A DNA stretch of 64,000 nucleotides from Epiperipatus broadwayi (lineage: Eukaryota; Onychophora; Udeonychophora; Euonychophora; Peripatidae): positions 3,018,080 to 3,082,079 of the forward strand of contig JAQFVV010000141.1 in NCBI GenBank assembly GCA_028023455.1, in the 5' to 3' direction. Shown here piece after piece: positions 49,707-60,340 of the stretch; the first letter of the stretch is position 1, and the number at the start of each line of letters is the position of its first letter. The notes under the pieces are model-generated. The model was not told the origin of the DNA. It saw only the letters and a program-made list of their open reading frames with translations, and ran no database searches. The position numbers and the translations under genes were made by a program.

Positions 49707-52700
49707 TTCTTTTATACATACAGAGATTTATATGTATAAAATGTACATATATGTATAAATCTATTATTATGAATAAACAGTTCTTTTTATGATTTATTAT
49801 ATAATATTTTTATTATTAAATAATATGTGTTAAATTTATTTAACTTTCATTTTGATAAAATAGAGTAAATCAGAAAAGTGTGAAATAAGGCAATCAAGAT
49901 TGTTAGATTAAAAAAAAAAAGGAAAAATGTACACGTGTGAAACAATGAATAGATCTGTACAAACACAAAGATGCTTTTACACTTATTTCTGATGGCTGTA
50001 GATGACCAGCTTTGTTGTTTATCTGTATCTTAAAATTATTTTTACAAAAGAGGTGCTTTGATGTAGATGATAGCGATCAATTATAAGTCGTCATTGATTG
50101 TGACCGTCAAACTTGTGAAGCTTTGATTTTTTTTTTAAGATAAGATTTCCAGATGTTTTTCGCGATATAAACGATTAAAACAATTTTTTTAGGCAGTCAG
50201 TCTGAAATTTTTTAAAGAGGCAGTTAATCATTAATTTTTTTAAAGAGATGATCAGTCAGTAATAAATTTCTTTAGAGAGATGATCAGTTAAATTATTATT
50301 ATTATTTTGAGACTCAACTCAGTCGTCCTTCCTTGTTATAATTCTTAAGCAGAAATGTAAGCTCGAATCTTTTTTTTTTAAAAAAAGAGAGTGAACGTTT
50401 TAATTCTTTTTTTCTCACTCTTTGAAAGTTGAAAAAAAAAAAAAAAAAGAGCAAATGAAATGTGCGTTTATATAAAGCAATTTTCAAGCAATATTATAAA
50501 AGAAGAGGAAAATGGAACAAGATTGAATTTATTATAAGCTAGTAATAATTATAAAAATGATATTAACATATTTGGTTTTGCAAAATACAATGCCTTTGCA
50601 TTGCTAAACCATTTTTTCTGCTTCCTGATTAATACAGAGGAGTCAAAACCGCTGATCTGTCTATGAAATCATGTATCCAGTAATAACCAACAAAATTATG
50701 GATTTTGAAGCCAACCACGCAAGCTATATGGAATGCTTTGTTCATAGTTCCTGTCTTATTAAAAGCTCATTGCCTTTCAACCAATGGAGAAGGGGAAATA
50801 GGAGGAAAAGAAAATTTAAAACAGCTATGTAGAACCAAGTTTGAAGCCATAAATCAAATTTTTGTTGATTTACCTCAATCATCTAAAGTGTCGACAGCAA
50901 TTATTTTTTTAGAGAAGAGAAACAAGCAAATCCACCGGTACCTACTTATTCAAAGTACTTATGATAACTTTTTTTTTTAAATGGTAGAAGGAAGCCAATC
51001 AACAGTGAATAATAATGAACTTAAAAAAGAAACAAGCAAAGTCAATTGATTCAGCATTATCTTAAATGTATCTGCAATAACTTTCTTTTTTTTTTTTTTT
51101 TTTGTTGGTGAGCAAAGAAAAGCAGTCTAAAATTCAAATTCAGGACATTAATAAGAAGTAAAAAGTAGACGGGTAAATATGAACTTTCTTTAACCGATTT
51201 TATTCTTTTACTTATTAAAAGTAAACCTTAATTTACTGGTCAAAGCAATTTTCTTTTTGATACAGAAGCATTAAAGACTTGTTTATCTATAGTTATTTGC
51301 AATATCTCACAACATACCACAAACATAGTTTAAATCTTTAAACTTAAATTTTTCATTATTTTTTTTTATTATACATTGTAATGTTGAAATGGTTTTTTTT
51401 TATTGTTCTTCAGTTGTTAGTGATAATGAGCAACCTATAGATATATGCATTTATAATGTTTTTATTATTTTTATTTTATCTTGTTGCATATTAAAAATCA
51501 ATATATGTATTTTATTTTCTTTCGCTATAAGGTTGCAAAAGAGAAAATATATTTTTATATATGTAATTTTTGGGTATACATTTAAACATATATGTTAACA
51601 TTACCGAATGCGTGAATGTGTAACTGCTTATCCAAAACACATCAAAGAATAGGTTATATATATGATTAGTTTTAAATGGTAAATTAAAAAGTAGGGCATT
51701 ACATTTGAATGGAAATGAAATGACATATACAAGTATCACCTGAAATATATTTTATGATATGATGAGTAAGAAAAGTCTTAAATAAGCATTTATAGAATAT
51801 GTATTTTTTTTAATATTGATTTAAGTCAGCTTATTTTGAGATATCAAGAAAAGTGACAAACCTATATATTAAGTTTATTTGCTTATACTTATATAAAATT
51901 TTATATTAATTTTTGTATTAAATTAATATGGTAATAAGCCATTTATTTAATTGTCGATTTGACTTTAAAGAAGGAAAGAAAGAGTAGTAGTGTTAATAAA
52001 ATATAATTATATATCTTAATTGGTTTCCGAGTTGTTATTAATAATATTGTGTTTTATTTTTTTTTGTCTTAATTCTGTCATTTTAATTCATCATCATTGC
52101 TCGCAGTTATTAAGTATTACTATTCGTATATATTGAGCAATCACTTACAAATATTAAGCGTCCGCAAAATAATAGGTAAACTGGAATGTTGATATTTAAG
52201 TATTTAAGGATTATGCTTGAGAATAACCAAATTTTTGATAATTATAGTTCAACATAGAAAGCTAAAATTGTGTTGTGTCCATGAATTTAGATCATCCTCA
52301 TCAAAGAGGGATCTCATGTTATTAGTTAAAAAAATGTTTCAAATAATACTATATAAAAATGATCGCCATCAATCATCATTAATAAATTATGATCATTAAA
52401 TTTAACGTTTAGCGTAATGAATATATTTTAGTAAATAGGGGTTTATATAAAATTGAAGATTATGCAAAGAGATTCATGATGATCAATCATCATCATTAGT
52501 ATTATTAAATCCCAGTATGAAATATGATAATTTTAATAGATGCCTATAAGTTTATAAAGATGAATTTATTGTTGTGAATCTATTGATAAGCCATGGCTGG
52601 TATCATCATCACTATTATAATCATTATTATGACATTACTATTATTATCATTATTATGATATTATTATCATCATCATCATTATTACCTTTATTGTGATAAA

Positions 52701-53319
52701 TAATTTAGTTAAATGGCCATCAATATCAATAATGGTCTTCACATGCTTGTTTGGAAGCCATTAATAGGATTATACATGTCTGTTCATCAATATACGCTAA
52801 TGAGCTAGCAATGTCTATAAGAATCTTTGATCTATAGTATAAACTTTGGTAATATTGGGATCCTGTAATTTTATCAATATAGATAAAATGTAGGAATGTC
52901 ATTTTGTTCAATAGTCATCCAAGTCATGTGTAATAAATATGTACTGAATGAGTTTGAACTCAAGTACACTATAAATAGACACTTATCTAGATTGAAAACA
53001 ATCTAGTGGCGCTCATGGGAAAACACATGTACTTAGCTAAACTGAATAAAGAGTGAGATCATCCCTTTCCAACTTCATAATATTAGTTTTATAAAATATA
53101 TTTTTTATAAGTTGTCATGAATAGCACCAGTGTGTGCATATGACCATGAATGGTCTTATATATTTGGAAAGAAGGATAGGAAGGATTCTTTATTAGAAGA
53201 ACCTAGTATTGGAGATAAGCATAAGGCACTCCAGGAATCTCACAGTGGGTACTTTTATTCAGTTGCTATGTTTAATATTATTTTTATTAGATGACAATGT
53301 CCAGTATGTTTTACTGTTT
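49707..53319 (+). repeat. 5' LTR, part shared with the visible 3' LTR
   Basis: Matches 60392-64000 almost base for base. The LTR must continue further right: the window ends while the match is still running at 53319. It holds short open stretches (for example 50687-50980) but none with a recognisable product, and these appear in both copies simply because the LTRs are the same. Confidence 0.9.
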
Positions 53320-53491
53320 AAATGACTGCCCCAATATATAAATAAATACCAAGAATCTTTAATGCTGATATTTTCTTTGTCTATGCTATGATGAATTGAA
53401 ATAGCTACAAATTATAATTACAAATACATATTTATATTAACTGATAAATAATTGTTATAAATGGCAATTTATAAATAATTGTTACAAGTGG

Positions 53492-53750
53492 CAATTGATT
53501 TATTTAAATTGTTACAAATGGCGCACCAACTAGGGCTCGAAATAAGCCAAATAATGGCTTGAAATACCCCACATACATGAGAGATGGGTAGTATATGGTG
53601 ATGACAGGTGTATAGTTTGTGACAATTGATTTATTTAAATTGTTACAAATGGCGCACCAACTAGGGCTCGAAATAAGCCAAATAATGGCTTGAAATACCC
53701 CACATACATGAGAGATGGGTAGTATATAGTGATGACAGATGTATAGTTTA
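53492..53750. repeat. 131-bp tandem duplication
   Basis: The segment starting CAATTGATTTATTTAAATTG at 53492 repeats at 53623 with two or three substitutions. It is probably inside the 5' LTR or immediately after it; the matching 3' region is beyond the window. Confidence 0.85.
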
Positions 53751-54287
53751 AAAAAAAAAAAAAAAAAAGAATTTTTTTTTCTGTGCAATTTTTTTTTATT
53801 ATTAGTGTATACAAATATTTTGGCCTGATGTTTAGATGATGATGATTACTGTTATTGCATTTTTGATGATGATAAATGAATACAGTCATTATAGAGCTTA
53901 GTTTCAATTTTTAAAATATAATGATATCACAACTTATAATGTGTTCAAGTTAATAACACTGTTTTTTTTTTATATATTTAGAGAGATGATCAATTAAATA
54001 AGCATAGAGATATTAATAGCCTTGAAGTGTGGAATAATAATTTTGTTCATATTTGAAAAGTTTGTGTTATAGAAAATTTATGATTTTGGAGGTTGGATTG
54101 GATATTTGATTGTTGGAGTTTGGTTGGTTGTGTTACGGTTGTGATGATGGATGGGGAATTTTTGTCATTGCCTTGAGAATGTGATGTATTCATGCCACTG
54201 GTGATTGATTTATCTCATTCACTGCTCCAACCCAGATTATAATATCAGTTGTTTTATCATGAAGCAGTTAACAGTAGGCCTGCCATG

Positions 54288-54490
54288 ATTTCGCCTCTAA
54301 GACTCCAGAGAGAGCAAGGCATAATTTTTCTGATACATAATATTTCGCCTCTAAGACTCCAGAGAGAGCAAGGCAGTATTTTGTTTTACTGATATATAAT
54401 TGTTGCCTCTAAGACTTAAAAAAATAAGCAAGGCAGTATTTGATGAATTAAAGCCCCTAAGACTTGGACGCAAGCAGGGAAATGCAACAA
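54288..54490. repeat. Four degenerate GCCTCTAAGACT repeats
   Basis: Units begin near 54293, 54347, 54405 and 54453, with a spacing of about 50-58 bases. Each has a GCCYCTAAGACT start and a later AGCAAGGCA or AGCAGGGAA. The first two are almost identical. AATAAA at about 54500 follows. The position between LTR and gag suggests a structured leader or the LTR's R/U5 region. Confidence 0.7.
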
Positions 54491-54499
54491 TGTTTGCAA

Positions 54500-55161
54500 T
54501 AAACTATTATGGGTTGTAGTAGCTTAGAGTGATTGAATTGGGGTGATCATCTGAGTGTTCATGGAGCATTGTGTGCTTTAAGTGCAGTGATGGAATTCTT
54601 TTGTCTATCTCATGATTGTGAATTGCTAATCATTCTTTTGGCTGTCAATATCTGTCAGATCTCTAGAAGGATAGATGAGTATATAAATGACTTGAGACAT
54701 GAACTCTATTATAGATCTAGCACATATGTTATATAAGTAATTTTTTTTTGCTTAGTGTATTAAAAAAGGGCATAGAGAGAGTTAAGTTTTATAAAAGCAT
54801 AAAAAAAAAAACTAGATATATGATGGCATAAAAAGAACACACCAATACAGAGATAGCTTTTTTTTAAATAAATGTTTTAAATAGTACTATGACCTCATAC
54901 TTTATCAATCATATATAGGTAAAGGAAAAAGAGTGATGATGGAGGTTAAGTTAATTAAAGGCACTAAAGATATAGATAGATTGATGGGGAGAATTATGGC
55001 TGAGAAAGAGTGGTTGAAAATTTTAGGGTATATGAGGATAGATAAAGGTGTTTGACTCTGGATGTATAGGAAATCAGGGAGCAGAACAATAAATCAGAAC
55101 AGAATAAATCAGAATATACTAAATCAAACAGAAATAAGTAATATAAAGATTTTATAAATTT
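54500..55161 (+). other. Gypsy element leader before gag
   Basis: Non-coding. It should contain the LTR end and primer-binding site, but no convincing tRNA-complementary TGG sequence can be chosen by eye. Confidence 0.4.
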
Positions 55162-56994
55162 ATGATGGAGCCAGAAAAGGAATTAACTATTGAGGGAATG
55201 GAAGTAGAGAAGCAAAGCCAACCAGAGTGGTTGCAAATAATGATGTTACAGTTTAAAGAGATGAATCAGAGATTTGATCAACAAAATCAGAAATTTGATA
55301 ATAAATTTGATCAACAATCACAAGAGATGAAGGAAATGAAAGAGGGCATGAACCAAATAAATCAGAAATTTGATGAACAATCTCAAAGGTTAGATAATAA
55401 ACTAGACCAACAAGCTCAGGAAATGAAGTTAGATATAGGTCAACAATCTAAAAAAATTGAGAATATTGAAATAGAATTAAAAAACAAATGGCAAGAGTTT
55501 GATGACAGATGTGACATAAGATATAAGGAACTTGCCGATAAGTTTACAACAAGTCAAGAAAGTTGGGAGAAAAGTTTTAGTGTTGTAAAGGAAGAGTTGG
55601 TAGCTGTACAAGAAGGATATCAGAAAATGATCAATAAAAATGAAAGCTTTAAAATAGCTCAGAATGATTTCAAAGAAAGTGTAAGCAGTGAGATTAATAC
55701 TTTAAAATTAGAGGTAGCTGCTGTACAGAAACAGTTAAAAGTAGAATATAAAGATCTGGGAAAAAAGCAAGGTAAATCAGATCATGAGCTAAAGAAAATA
55801 CAGAAAGAGGTACAGAGTATAGGGGAGCAAATGACAGGGACCACAAGAGAAGAAATAGAAAGCTTAAAACAAAGTGTAATAGAATTAGAAGTCAATAGCC
55901 AGAAGGATCAAGTTGACTTTAATGAAAAGCTGGAAAATCAGCAGAGAATGGTAGTGGAGGAAGTCAAAGAATACCTGCGTTGCCAGGAAAAAGACCTAAA
56001 CCATCAATTATTGATAATGATGGAAGACAAACTCACAGAAATAAAAGAAATGCAAGTTAAGGCAACCCCAAGTAGTGGGTCATGTAGAATACCACAAAGT
56101 TTAGGGCCAGAGATATATGAGAATAATCCTATAGGAATAGAAAATGGGCAGATAATAGAAAAGGGTCCCAGAAGGACAGAGGAAGAGGAAGATAGTTTTA
56201 TAAATGAGGGAAGAAGTAGCAACATAGCTAAATATATACAAGTGAAAGTTTTTAGGGGTGAATATGGAGAAAATCCCATAGAATATTTGAATGGGCTCGA
56301 TGAACTGTTTTCTTTGAGTCGGCTAAATGACCGAGAAAAATTAGCAGTCGCGAGCAACCACCTTCATGCCTCAGCAAAAAGTTGGTGGCGTGCACTATTT
56401 TATAGACCTGAAACATATGGGGACTTTAAAACCATGCTACTTCAGACATTCTGGAGTGAAGAAAAACAGGATAGTCTAAAGTACAAAATTAGCCAGCAAA
56501 AATATACCCCGAGAGAAGGCACTTATACCCAGTTCTTCCATAGTCAGGCTGCTACTTTAAAAATGCTTACAGCATGTCCCTTATCTGAGCCCCAAATCAT
56601 TAGGATAACACGAAGGAACTTCCCAAAACAGGTAGAGCAGGCCCTAATAGCTGCTGATGTATACTCCCTAGAGAGAGTGGCAGATATGTTAGATGCCCTA
56701 GGAGCCACAGAAAATATGGCCGAAGGTTATCCTAGGAGGAAGGAGAACTATAATTATAAAGTCTCCAGTGTGAGAGTTGGAAACAATCAGCTAGGCAGAC
56801 ACTTTCCAACTAAACCCAGTAAACCACACATAGGTAGGCCTGGGAATAATTCCCATCAGCAAATGCAAAGTAGACCCATGATTAATAGGAATCGAAGTCC
56901 AGTAGCCAGCTGCTCAGGAATTGGTAATAATGCTCCACCTAGGGTGCAGCAAAAGTCTATAAAGATAATGACTAAGGCTAACCCAACAAACTAA
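55162..56994 (+). CDS. gag: Gypsy Gag polyprotein with long coiled coil, 610 aa
   Basis: The structural protein of the retrotransposon particle. Residues about 10-300 are a charged coiled coil with short repeats around QNQKFD, NQKFDEQ and QQSQEMKE. A Gag (capsid-like) domain spans about 357-515: IQVKVFRGEYGENPIEYLNG, HLHASAKSWWRAL near 405, YTPREGTYTQFF and ADVYSLERVADMLDALG. The C-terminus is basic and rich in Gln and Asn. There is no CCHC zinc knuckle, unusual for a Gypsy Gag, so RNA binding may rely on the basic tail. The start is the first ATG of the frame (MMEPEKE), directly after a stop-rich leader. The frame ends with TAA 56992-56994 and overlaps the pol frame by 13 nt. Confidence 0.85.
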   Translation: MMEPEKELTIEGMEVEKQSQPEWLQIMMLQFKEMNQRFDQQNQKFDNKFDQQSQEMKEMKEGMNQINQKFDEQSQRLDNKLDQQAQEMKLDIGQQSKKIENIEIELKNKWQEFDDRCDIRYKELADKFTTSQESWEKSFSVVKEELVAVQEGYQKMINKNESFKIAQNDFKESVSSEINTLKLEVAAVQKQLKVEYKDLGKKQGKSDHELKKIQKEVQSIGEQMTGTTREEIESLKQSVIELEVNSQKDQVDFNEKLENQQRMVVEEVKEYLRCQEKDLNHQLLIMMEDKLTEIKEMQVKATPSSGSCRIPQSLGPEIYENNPIGIENGQIIEKGPRRTEEEEDSFINEGRSSNIAKYIQVKVFRGEYGENPIEYLNGLDELFSLSRLNDREKLAVASNHLHASAKSWWRALFYRPETYGDFKTMLLQTFWSEEKQDSLKYKISQQKYTPREGTYTQFFHSQAATLKMLTACPLSEPQIIRITRRNFPKQVEQALIAADVYSLERVADMLDALGATENMAEGYPRRKENYNYKVSSVRVGNNQLGRHFPTKPSKPHIGRPGNNSHQQMQSRPMINRNRSPVASCSGIGNNAPPRVQQKSIKIMTKANPTN

Positions 56995-57305
56995 AACGGG
57001 CCTCGACGGAATGTTCCCTGCTGCGGGAGCCCATTGCTAACTTGGGGAACAAGGACAATATTTTAACAATGAATTTAGGTTGGGATACAGGTGATGATCT
57101 GGACAGTGAACCTTTGCCAGCGTGTTATACTTTAGGTGGCTGTCCAGAGATCAAACTGGTCATTTTAGGAATAGAAACCAAGGCATTAGTGGACACAGGG
57201 AGCCAGGTGTCAATAATCTCTGAGGCACTGTATCATAAAATGCTAAGGGAGGATGAGGAAATTCCCCAAATTTCCTATGAAGCAAACTGCTATTATATTA
57301 GCTAA
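56982..57305 (+). CDS. pol: Gypsy pol N-terminal part: aspartic protease, first half
   Basis: Open in the -1 frame relative to gag from a TAA at 56979-56981 onward. The sequence includes LLREPIANLGNKDN and the protease active site ALVDTGSQVSIIS, a retropepsin DTG that works as a homodimer to process the polyprotein. No ATG lies near the start, so expression by -1 frameshifting in the 13-nt overlap with gag is plausible, although the overlap (ACAAAC) is not a textbook slippery heptamer. The frame stops at 57303-57305 inside the protease fold; the remaining half is in the next frame (from about 57285), so one indel splits the protein. Confidence 0.75.
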   Translation, partial: PNKLKRASTECSLLREPIANLGNKDNILTMNLGWDTGDDLDSEPLPACYTLGGCPEIKLVILGIETKALVDTGSQVSIISEALYHKMLREDEEIPQISYEANCYYIS

Positions 57306-60282
57306 TGGCAAAAAGGCCAAGCTATTTACCCAGCAAGTATGGCTTACCCTACAAATAGGATCTCACTCATATGAACATGCCTTCTTGATCATGCAAGGCC
57401 TTATATATGAGGTAATATTGGGATCTGATTTTTTAAATAGGCATGGGAGTGTGATTGATTTTTATAACAAACACATAAAATGTCAGAGTGGAGATGAAGT
57501 CCTGGAAGGAGTAATACCATTTTATCAAGCCAGCATTGCTACCATCCAAGAGGCTTCCACTCAGCAGGATGTGAGACATAAATTAAAAGGAATTGAGAGT
57601 ATAGACCCTGATTTGGGTGGGAAAATGTTTCACCTTCTTTGTAAGTTCATGGAAGTGTTTTCCAGAAAACCTGGCATTATTACGGGGTATGTGCATCGGA
57701 TCCGATTAATGAATTCGGAACCGTATCAATGTAAAATATACCCCATCCCCTACCAATACAGGGCTGAAGTCAATGCCCAAGTTAGAAAAATGGTGGAATG
57801 GAATGTCATAAAAAAATGTCCATCTGCATATAACAACCCTTTGGTTATTGTCCGAAAGAAGGATAGCACTGTCAGAGTATGCTTAGATGCAAGGTTTTTA
57901 AACCGATTAACCATCCCAGAAAGGGATGTCCCTCCCACTATACAAGAGTTGCTAATCAGATTCGGAGGTAAAACTATTTTCAGTACCTTTGATCTGACTG
58001 CCAGTTATTGGCAAATCTATCTGCACCCAGAGGATCAAAAGTATACTGCATTTAGACATGAGGGTCATTCATATGTGTTTGAAAGGATGCCCTTTGGTCT
58101 GATAAATAGTAGTGCAGGCTTGATCCGATGCCTAGATAGAGTACTCTCAGAGGAAGTTAAAAATGTCATCACAACATATGTTGATGATATAGTCATTGCC
58201 TCAAGCAATGCAGCAGAACATCTCCAACATCTGAATATCTTTTTAACTGAATGTAAGGAGAAAAATATAAAAATAAATCTCGCCAAAAGTACTATTGCTG
58301 TACAAGAAATACCATTTCTAGGTCATCTGGTGGGAGTGGATGGAATAAAACCAAACCCTGATAAAATAAGTGCAATCTGGAACTTTCCACAACCAGAAAA
58401 TAAAAAGCAGCTAAGATCCTTCTTTGGTGTCTGCAATTTTTACCATCGCTTTTATAAAAATTTTGCTTATGACACCATTTATCTATCCCAATTACTAAGA
58501 AAGGACATTAGATGGAAATGGACAGAGCAACATTCCACAGAAATGAACCTCATTAAAACTAAATTCCTTGAACAAATCATATTAGGATATCCTAACTTTG
58601 AAGCTACCTTTTATATACAAACTGATAGCAGTGGATATGGGCTGGGGGTGATCTTATTCCAATTAGATCAAGATCACAGACCACAGGTACTTTGCTTTCT
58701 TAGTCGTCTTCTGAGAGGGCCTGAATTACATTATACTACAACTGAAAAGGAAGCATTAGCAGTGGTTTGGGCCTTTCAGAAACTTAAGCAGTACCTGGTG
58801 GGATCCCACATTGTCGTAATAACGGATCACAGGAGCCTAGAGTTCCTGAATAGGAGCTATTTAAACAATGAAAGGCTGATCCGATGGAGCCTATTCCTGC
58901 AACAATTCAACTACCAAATTCAATATTGTAAAGGCAAAGAAAATGTGGTTGCAGATATTCTCAGTAGAAATCCTGTGAGAATCCAACCACAACATGTAAA
59001 TCTAGACCAGGCATATATAGCAGCCATAACCCTTGTTGTTGATGATTCTGTGGAAAAAGAATTGAGTCAATTACCCCAGTTACAAAGCCAAGATCCTAAA
59101 TTACAGCCAATAATGGCCTATTTGTCTAAAAAAATTAAAGGGGATGCAGTTAATAAAATGATAACAAATAAATCCATCATTAGATATTGTATAAAACAGG
59201 ATTTATTGCATTACCAAACAGTTGAACATCAGGAGACTTCATGGAGAATTTACATCCCCACAAGTATTAGGGGAAAATTAATCTATTATGTTCACTGCTT
59301 GTATGGGCATTATGGACCAAGAAAAGTGGAATATGTTATTAAGAGACTATTCTACTGGCCCAATATGTATGCCTCAATACTACAACGTCTTAAGTATTGT
59401 GAAATTTGTTTAAAATCCAAGTATACTAGTCACTCATATGCGGGGATCTTGCAACCCATTATTCCTAATGAGCCTAATGATCTATTGGCTATAGATTTTT
59501 ATGGGCCATTGCCACCGTATAGGAGATTTAAGTATATCTTGGTTACTTATGACGTCTTCTCGAAATTTGTTGCTGCATATCCTGTCTACAAAGCCAATGC
59601 ACGAGGGGCAATTAAAAATTTAGAAAGTTCACAATTTACCTTAGTGGGAATACCAAGAACTATTCTAACAGACCATGCCACCTCTTTTCTCTCCAAGGAG
59701 TGGAACCGATGGTTACAGCACCAAGAAATTAAGCATGTCCTAAGTTCCATTCGTAATCCACAATCTAACCCCTGTGAAAGAGTCATGAGGGAGTTAGGGA
59801 GATTGCTAAGAGTTTATTTGGAGGGCCATCATAGGAATTGGGTTAAACAATTAGGCAAAGTGGTTGGGTATATTAATATCACCCAAAATGAATCCACAAA
59901 ATTTGCCCCAACTCACCTACATTATGGAAAGAGAGAACCAAACCTTATAAAGACTCCACTACCCAGCATAAAGGAGGAAGAAATCAGTAGAGAGACCCTA
60001 GTGGAAAGAGCAAGGAATAACTTGCAAGGAATGGCTAAGAAACGGATTGCTAAAGGTCCAAAGAAACCCACTCAGTTCAAAGTAGGCGATCATGTCCTTG
60101 TTAAAACTCCTCATGTTAGCGACCCGCAGAAGCATACATTCAAAAAGTTCTATAATATATATGAAGGGCCATTCATGCTAAAGGAAAGAAAAGGGGAAAA
60201 TGCATTTGTACTAGAATCATCAGAAGGAGTAAAAGGCACATATAATGTACGTAGCCTAAAACTAATGGCACTCATGACCTAA
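57285..60282 (+). CDS. pol: Gypsy Pol: protease end, reverse transcriptase, RNase H, integrase
   Basis: About 1,000 aa in the gag frame. Numbering is from the ATG at 57253 (itself only an in-frame codon). Residues 12-80 finish the protease (AIILANGKK, VILGSDFLNRHG). The RT has FDLTASYWQIYLHP with Asp247, MPFGLINSSAGL and TYVDDIVIA (309-312). RNase H has QTDSSGYGLG (Asp458), TEKEALAVVWA and ITDHRSLEFL (Asp525). The integrase has an HHCC finger (His681, His686, Cys716, Cys719), the catalytic triad AIDFYGPLP (Asp748), ILTDHATSF (Asp807) and NPCERVMREL (Glu842), then a GPF-type C-terminal domain with KVGDHVLVKT and YEGPFMLKE. No chromodomain. RT, RNase H and integrase active sites are intact. The only visible damage is the +1 shift in the protease. 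Confidence 0.9.
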
Positions 60283-60325
60283 GCAATTTTTTTTTTATAT
60301 ATTCAAAAATTTTTTTTTTTTGTTT

Positions 60326-60340
60326 GGGGGTGAGGCAAAA
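60326..60340 (+). promoter_or_regulatory. Putative polypurine tract
   Basis: GGGGGTGAGGCAAAA directly precedes TGTACATATACA, the likely start of the 3' LTR. It is purine-rich with two pyrimidines, and stands in the place where plus-strand DNA synthesis is primed. Confidence 0.6.

Noticed and set aside
54500-55161. Primer-binding sites such as TGGACGCAAGCAGGG or TGGAGCATTGTGTGC
   Set aside because: Neither matches a tRNA 3' end that I recognise, and the first lies in the fourth unit of the local repeat array.
60283-60340. Envelope gene downstream of pol
   Set aside because: Only about 58 bases separate the pol stop codon from the 3' LTR, so no third gene is present.
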